DNA from: Rhodanobacter sp.
GTDB lineage: Bacteria; Pseudomonadota; Gammaproteobacteria; Xanthomonadales; Rhodanobacteraceae
Direction: 5' to 3'
Assembly: GCA_004322005.1 (NCBI GenBank)
Contig: SCRF01000044.1
Location: 29,548 to 93,547, forward strand
Length of the DNA: 64,000 bases
Positions within the stretch are counted from its first letter, which is position 1. Each line of letters opens with the position of its first letter. Position numbers and translations under genes: made by a program. The notes below the pieces were generated by a model, which saw nothing but the letters and a program-made list of their open reading frames with translations, did not search any database and had not been told where the DNA came from. Below are positions 59,734 through 64,000 of the stretch, one piece after another.

Positions 59734-62700
59734 TTACGCCGCAGCCCTTTGATTGATGCCTTCCACCACCGAAACGATAGCCTCCGCATCACCGTCACCA
59801 AAGACGCCATCCAGTCCCTGGTGATGCAGGCTGTTGAAGGGTGGATCGTAGAGCTGCCCGGCTTCCATCACGCCCGACCGGGTCAGCTTGTCGATGATCA
59901 TTTCGACGAAGCGGATCTGCTGGCTGGTGTAGCGGTTTTCGTCGAGAAACTGGCCGAAGGCTTCCTTGGCCGCATTGCGATCCAGCCCCACCAGCGAACG
60001 GATGAATACGGTCAGCGGCTTGTCGTTGCCGAAACATTGCTCGAAGCGCGCCCGGCTTTCCACCGGCTCGGACTCGTATACGAAACGCTCCAGCTCGCCG
60101 AGGTCGGTCGGCGTCAGCGGCTTGTTGTGCTTGAGCTTGGCAATGGCGACGTGGTTTTCGTTGGCACGGATGTACGCCTCCACCTTCCTCTTGTACTGGG
60201 CGACGTTGATGCCGGTGCTGAAGTCCTTGAGCACGATGGGCGTTGCCGCGCCCATCTCGTCGGTCAGCACGCTGTAGACCGGCTTGCTCGACTGGCGTTC
60301 GATGAACTGGATCAGGCCGCGCAGGTGGCGCCGCACCTGCTCGATCATCGGCAGGGTGATGTCCTTCCAGAACTCCTCGGTCTGCACGTCCTGGATCAGC
60401 GCCAGCTCGGCGCGCACGGCGGGAATGGCGTCTCTGGTTTCCAGCTCGCTGGCCAGCCCGATGATGCGGTCGCGGCAACGCATGAAATCGGACGTGGAAC
60501 GGGCCAGTGCCAGCTGCAGGTTCAGGCAGATCAGGTCGAACAGTTTGGCGGTGATGTGCTCCGGGTCACGCTCGCTGGGCAGCCCGGCAACATGGGCGCG
60601 CAGATCGCCCAGCGCCGAGTCGTCCAGCGCATTCCAGTGTTCGCGCTGCACGAAGCGCGTCACATGCTCGCGCTCGCCGCGCACGATGAAGTTGTCCAGG
60701 TTCATCGCGGCGACTTCGCCGTGCAGTTCGTCGGTCAGTGCCTCGCGCAGAAACACCAACTTGTCGTAGCCACCCGCACCGTCGGAGAGGGGATGCGGAT
60801 CGGCAGCCTTCCCATCCGGCAGCAGCGACAGCAGATCCAGCCGCGCCTTGAACAGCCGTTTGCCGAGCGGCTCGGCCAGCCCGCCCAGCGCGCCGCGCGG
60901 GTTCTCGTTGAAGTATTCGAAGTTGGCGCAAAAGTCGAAGATGTAGAACTCGGTCTTGTGCTCGCCCGGCGCGAACAGGTCCGGGCACAGGCGCGTGCCG
61001 CGGCCGATCATCTGCAGAAACTTCACCTTCGAGCGCACCGGCTTGAAGAACACCAGGTTCAGCACCAGCGGCACGTCGATGCCGGTATCGAGCATGTCCA
61101 CCGAAATGGCGATCTGCGGCAGCTTGTTGAGCTTGCTGCTGAAGTCGTCGATCAGGCTTTGCGCGTAGTTCACCGCATGGGTGATCACGCGGGCGAACTC
61201 GCCTCTGGTGTGCGGGTAGTGGTGATTGAAGCGCCTGGCGATGAACTCGGCGTGCTTCTGATTGACGGCGAAAATGATGGTCTTGCCCAGCCTGTCGCCG
61301 CCCTCCACCTTGAGGCCGTGCTGCATCAGGTGTTGCAGCATCAGGTCAACGGTGCTCTCGTTGAACAGCTGCTTGTTGACCGCCGAGGCATGCAGCTCGA
61401 CCGGCGCCGTGACCTCCTCGCCCGCACCCGCGCGGTCGCCCCAGTCCAGCGACTCCCAGTGTTCCTTTTCCTGGTCGCTCAGCTCGTCGTAGCGGATGCC
61501 TTCGCGCACGAACTTGATCGGCACCGAGTGCGCCCTGGGCGGCACCAGGTAACCGTCGGCCACCGCCTCGTCCAGCGAATAGGCGTCGGTCGGCACGCCG
61601 GTTTCCAGGCCGAACAGGTGGTAGGTGTCGCGGTCCACCTCGTCGCGCGGGGTAGCGGTGAGGCCCACCAGATAGCTGTCGAAGTAGCGGAAGATCGCGC
61701 CGTACTTCTGGTACACGCTGCGGTGCGCCTCGTCGATGATGATCAGGTCGAAGTGGCCTGCGCCATAGCGGCGCTGTTCGCCGTCCATCTGGTCGATCAG
61801 TCCCATCATCGTGGGATAGGTGGACAGATACACGCGGCCCTGCCCCTGCTTTCCGGTCACCAGGTTCACCGGGCTGGAATCGGGCAGGTGCTCCCTGAAC
61901 GCACCGGCCGCCTGGTTCACCAGCGCCACGCGGTCGGCCAGAAACAGCACGCGCTTGACCCAGTTGGCGCGCATCAGCAGTTCCACCAGCGCAATCGCCG
62001 TGCGCGTCTTGCCGCTGCCGGTGGCCATGGTCAGCAGGCCGGCGCGGCGGCCCTCGGCCAGCGCCTCGACCATCGCGCGGATGGCGCGTTGCTGGTACGG
62101 GCGCTCGACGATGGCGGTGTTCACCGGCAGCGAGCGCGGGTCGGTCTGCCGGCCGCGGCGCTGGATCGCCAGTTCGAGTTCTTCACGGGTGTAGAAGCCC
62201 TGCACCTCGCGCGGCGGCGCGCGGCGGTCGTCCCACAGCCAGGTCTTGTTGCCGTTGCTGTAGAAGATCAGCGGGCGCCGACCCTTTTCCGCTTCCAGGC
62301 AATCGGCGTACAGCCTGGCCTGCTGCTGGCCCACGTCGGGGTCTTTCAGGCTGCGCTTGGCTTCCACCACCGCCAGCGGCAAACCGTCCTTGCCCCACAG
62401 CACGTAGTCGACAAAGCCCTCGCCCCCGGCATTGGGCATGCCGCGCACCGGCACTTCGATGGAGGCGTTCTTGCCCAGCTCCCAGCCGGCCTCGCGCAGC
62501 AGCACGTCGATAAAGAAGCGGCGGGTATCGGCCTCGTCGTAGTCGTGCGTGTCGGGCACCGCGATATTGGCGGCCTTGGCCTGGGCCAGTTCGGCGCGCG
62601 CTTGCGCGAGTTTGGCGTTCAGCTGGGCCAGCATCGCCTCGCGCTCGGCCAGCGTGGCGGCCTGCTCGGCAATCGCCGCTTCGCGCGCTTCCAGCGTGGC

Positions 62701-63219
62701 GTGCTGCGCGGCGATCTGCTGCCGGAACGTCGCCTCCTGCTTCTTCAGCTCCTCGCGGGTCAGCGCGATGGCTTCGTCGGCGCGCACCAGTTTCGGCACG
62801 CGCTTCTCGTCGAAGTGGGCCTCGATGCTCTTGGGATCGCTGGCGCGGGTGTAGGTGCGTGCCAGCCAGAACAGCACGTGGAACAGCTCGCGCACCAGCC
62901 GCAGCGCATCCAGATGTCCAATGGGCTGGCCGGCATGCACCGCCTGATTGCCGAAGCGCTGGATCAGCCGCATTTTCTGCAGCACGGGCGGCGGCGGCAG
63001 CTGCTCGAAATCGCGATCCGTCAGCAGCACGTTGAGGCCGTTGTCGTACGGCATGCGCAGATCGCGATCGTGCTCGTACAGCCAGCGCACCGCCTGCTCC
63101 AGCGCGTGCCGCGTGCGCATGCAGCAGGCGCGCGGATCGGAATGGACCAGTTGTTCCGCACCCCTGGCCGGCTCGTAGAGCGGTTTGAATTCGGGAAGGA
63201 GGAACTGGAAATTGGTCAT
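59734..63219 (-). CDS. hsdR: Type I restriction enzyme HsdR subunit
   Basis: DNA-translocating and cleaving subunit of a type I restriction system. It has 1161 residues. An N-terminal DUF4145-like helical domain (about 30-110) is followed by a coiled coil rich in Ala, Glu and Gln (about 150-225). The nuclease domain has DYVLWGKDGLPLAVVEAKRS with the D-ExK site, the SF2 helicase has ATGSGKTRTAIAL, IIIDEAHRS and GLTATPRDE, and there is a C-terminal HsdR region. Start MTNFQFLLPEF. No hsdM or hsdS is in the window; they may lie beyond the insertion sequence. Orphan activity is unclear. Confidence 0.93.
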   Translation of the reverse strand: MTNFQFLLPEFKPLYEPARGAEQLVHSDPRACCMRTRHALEQAVRWLYEHDRDLRMPYDNGLNVLLTDRDFEQLPPPPVLQKMRLIQRFGNQAVHAGQPIGHLDALRLVRELFHVLFWLARTYTRASDPKSIEAHFDEKRVPKLVRADEAIALTREELKKQEATFRQQIAAQHATLEAREAAIAEQAATLAEREAMLAQLNAKLAQARAELAQAKAANIAVPDTHDYDEADTRRFFIDVLLREAGWELGKNASIEVPVRGMPNAGGEGFVDYVLWGKDGLPLAVVEAKRSLKDPDVGQQQARLYADCLEAEKGRRPLIFYSNGNKTWLWDDRRAPPREVQGFYTREELELAIQRRGRQTDPRSLPVNTAIVERPYQQRAIRAMVEALAEGRRAGLLTMATGSGKTRTAIALVELLMRANWVKRVLFLADRVALVNQAAGAFREHLPDSSPVNLVTGKQGQGRVYLSTYPTMMGLIDQMDGEQRRYGAGHFDLIIIDEAHRSVYQKYGAIFRYFDSYLVGLTATPRDEVDRDTYHLFGLETGVPTDAYSLDEAVADGYLVPPRAHSVPIKFVREGIRYDELSDQEKEHWESLDWGDRAGAGEEVTAPVELHASAVNKQLFNESTVDLMLQHLMQHGLKVEGGDRLGKTIIFAVNQKHAEFIARRFNHHYPHTRGEFARVITHAVNYAQSLIDDFSSKLNKLPQIAISVDMLDTGIDVPLVLNLVFFKPVRSKVKFLQMIGRGTRLCPDLFAPGEHKTEFYIFDFCANFEYFNENPRGALGGLAEPLGKRLFKARLDLLSLLPDGKAADPHPLSDGAGGYDKLVFLREALTDELHGEVAAMNLDNFIVRGEREHVTRFVQREHWNALDDSALGDLRAHVAGLPSERDPEHITAKLFDLICLNLQLALARSTSDFMRCRDRIIGLASELETRDAIPAVRAELALIQDVQTEEFWKDITLPMIEQVRRHLRGLIQFIERQSSKPVYSVLTDEMGAATPIVLKDFSTGINVAQYKRKVEAYIRANENHVAIAKLKHNKPLTPTDLGELERFVYESEPVESRARFEQCFGNDKPLTVFIRSLVGLDRNAAKEAFGQFLDENRYTSQQIRFVEMIIDKLTRSGVMEAGQLYDPPFNSLHHQGLDGVFGDGDAEAIVSVVEGINQRAAA

Positions 63220-63331
63220 GGGCGAATGCGCGAATCCATCATGCGTTATGCGGAAATTAGCTGATTTATCGCTGGCCGATAAACGCCACGCGGGCAATCC
63301 AGCGCAGCCCGTCAACTGGTAGAATCCCTGC

Positions 63332-63526
63332 ATGGCCTCCCTCGCCCTCAGCAACAAGCATCTTGCCACGCCCGCTCAGCGGCGGCAGGCGGTGCTGCTG
63401 ACCGTTGCCACCTCGTCCGCCATCGAGGGCATCCACGCGCCGTTCAAGCAGGGAAAAGCTCCAGGCAAGGCGACAAAACCCGCTGCTGCCAAGGTCAAGC
63501 GCGCGCGACACGCAAAGTCCGTCTGA
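63332..63526 (+). CDS. Small protein with Fic-antitoxin-like SSAIEG motif
   Basis: A 64-residue basic protein starting MASLALSNKHLATPAQRRQ. Residues 27-33 (TSSAIEG) match the inhibitory motif [S/T]xxxE[G/N] found in class I Fic antitoxins and N-terminally in class II Fic proteins. The C-terminus is a Lys/Ala-rich tail. It is divergent from hsdR and convergent with a Fic remnant that overlaps its end. Whether it is a free antitoxin or the remains of a larger Fic protein cannot be decided here. Confidence 0.5.
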   Translation: MASLALSNKHLATPAQRRQAVLLTVATSSAIEGIHAPFKQGKAPGKATKPAAAKVKRARHAKSV

Positions 63527-63707
63527 CCACGGCCATGAACACGTGCTCCATGGGCGTGTAGTTCCTGTCCAGCGCTGCATGAATGGCACCGATGTATTCG
63601 CGTTTCCTGGTTCCGCGAATACCGCCAAAGTCCAACGCAGGCAGACCGGCCTGGAATGCGCTTTCGCTGCTGTCGTCGGCGGAATATCGGTCGCGATGCA
63701 TGGACGG
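63495..63707 (-). pseudogene. C-terminal remnant of a Fic-family protein
   Basis: The open frame of about 70 codons encodes FQAGLPALDFGGIRGTRKRE followed by YIGAIHAALDRNYTPMEHVF and VVRRTLR, typical of the end of Fic/DOC AMP-transferases found beside hsd genes. An in-frame stop lies at 63708-63710 and no HPFxxGNGR catalytic motif is found upstream, so only the tail survives. It probably belonged to the restriction locus before rearrangement. Confidence 0.65.
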
Positions 63708-63887
63708 TTACAACGCGGAGGCGAGGATGCGGGCCGGCGACTCCGGAAAAGGGAATGGTGAGCAGGTCACTGACCCCGAGGGCTTGCATTCAGACCGGTT
63801 GCGCTTCGGCCAGCACGGCAGCGCGAAACGGTGGAGGAGCTGGAAGTTGGTCATGACTCAGCTGCTCCTTGCGAGTTGGCCGAAAAA
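63708..63887. other. Degenerate stretch before the insertion sequence
   Basis: No gene was recognised. At 63833-63856 it holds a 23-base word that matches the hsdR translation start (63198-63220) at 21 positions by eye, reading MTNFQLL on the minus strand. This could be the vestige of a second hsdR-like 5' end. Confidence 0.4.
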
Positions 63888-64000
63888 TGGACTGCTGCCG
63901 GTTTCACAGACACCGCGTTTAGGTGTGATGATGAAACCGGAGGTGGCTCATGGCAACGAGAAGAACATTCAGCAGCGAGTTCAAGCGCGAAGCGGTGCGA
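63888..64000 (+). mobile_element. Left end of an IS3-like insertion sequence (partial)
   Basis: A transposase start at 63950 is preceded by sequence beginning TGGACTGCTGCCGGTTTCAC, which looks like an IS3-family terminal repeat. The exact edge is set by eye from the TGG; the element runs off the right end of the window. Confidence 0.6.
63950..64000 (+). CDS. IS3-family transposase OrfA (partial, first 17 residues)
   Basis: ATG with CCGGAGG upstream begins MATRRTFSSEFKREAVR, the usual N-terminus of the HTH protein OrfA of IS3 elements (Tnp_1/HTH_Tnp_1). The rest lies outside the window. Frame programmed fusion to OrfB cannot be seen. Confidence 0.75.
   Translation, partial: MATRRTFSSEFKREAVR

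Noticed and set aside
59476..63264. Plus-strand frame of 1262 codons opposite hsdR
   Set aside because: Antisense shadow of HsdR, which has helicase and nuclease motifs.

Overview
The window is a GC-rich gammaproteobacterial chromosome segment. Gene content and order point to the Xanthomonadales, most likely a Rhodanobacter- or Dyella-like member of the Rhodanobacteraceae. The clues are yebC-ruvC-ruvA-kup-ruvB, a pilS gene divergent from sucCD, several TonB-dependent receptors, and many GTAG-ended palindromic repeats like those of Stenotrophomonas. This assignment is inference from memory of gene neighbourhoods. No rRNA, tRNA or CRISPR array was seen.

Region 1 (1-25 kb) is mostly core housekeeping. 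It holds the resolvasome block (yebC, ruvC, ruvA, two kup potassium transporters, start of ruvB), an alpha/beta hydrolase, aspS, a zinc-ribbon protein, a TonB receptor, a decayed MFS fragment, clpB, pgeF, rluD, bamD, glutamine-dependent nadE, sucD, sucC and the type IV pilus sensor pilS. Palindromic elements litter the gaps. One supplies the stop codon of sucD, and another kind sits in frame inside nadE.

Region 2 (24.8-37.9 kb) is an alpha-glucoside utilisation locus lying between pilS and its partner pilR. It encodes a LacI regulator with palindromic operator candidates, a GH65 phosphorylase fused to beta-phosphoglucomutase, a TonB receptor broken by one frameshift, an MFS sugar permease, and two tandem exported GH65 hydrolases. 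The likely flow is outer-membrane uptake, periplasmic cleavage, inner-membrane import, then phosphorolysis and conversion of glucose 1-phosphate to glucose 6-phosphate.

Region 3 (38-59.5 kb) starts with pilR, a repeat cluster and an ABC permease remnant. It continues as a stress and low-oxygen block: a three-gene phosphorelay, UspA with a P-type ATPase, and a sulfide-defence operon (SQR, DUF2892 protein, RND efflux pair) divergent from a rhodanese remnant and a two-cysteine ArsR repressor of the SqrR/BigR kind. Then come an FNR/ANR regulator and a tightly coupled operon of GNAT, AMP-phosphorylase-like enzyme, PRPP-synthetase-like enzyme and beta-CASP RNase. Four TTGA-type FNR boxes lie before these units, so the regulator probably controls its own neighbourhood.

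Region 4 (59.7-64 kb) is defence and mobile DNA: a type I restriction HsdR without hsdM or hsdS in view, a small antitoxin-like ORF, a Fic remnant, and the left end of an IS3-like element running off the window.
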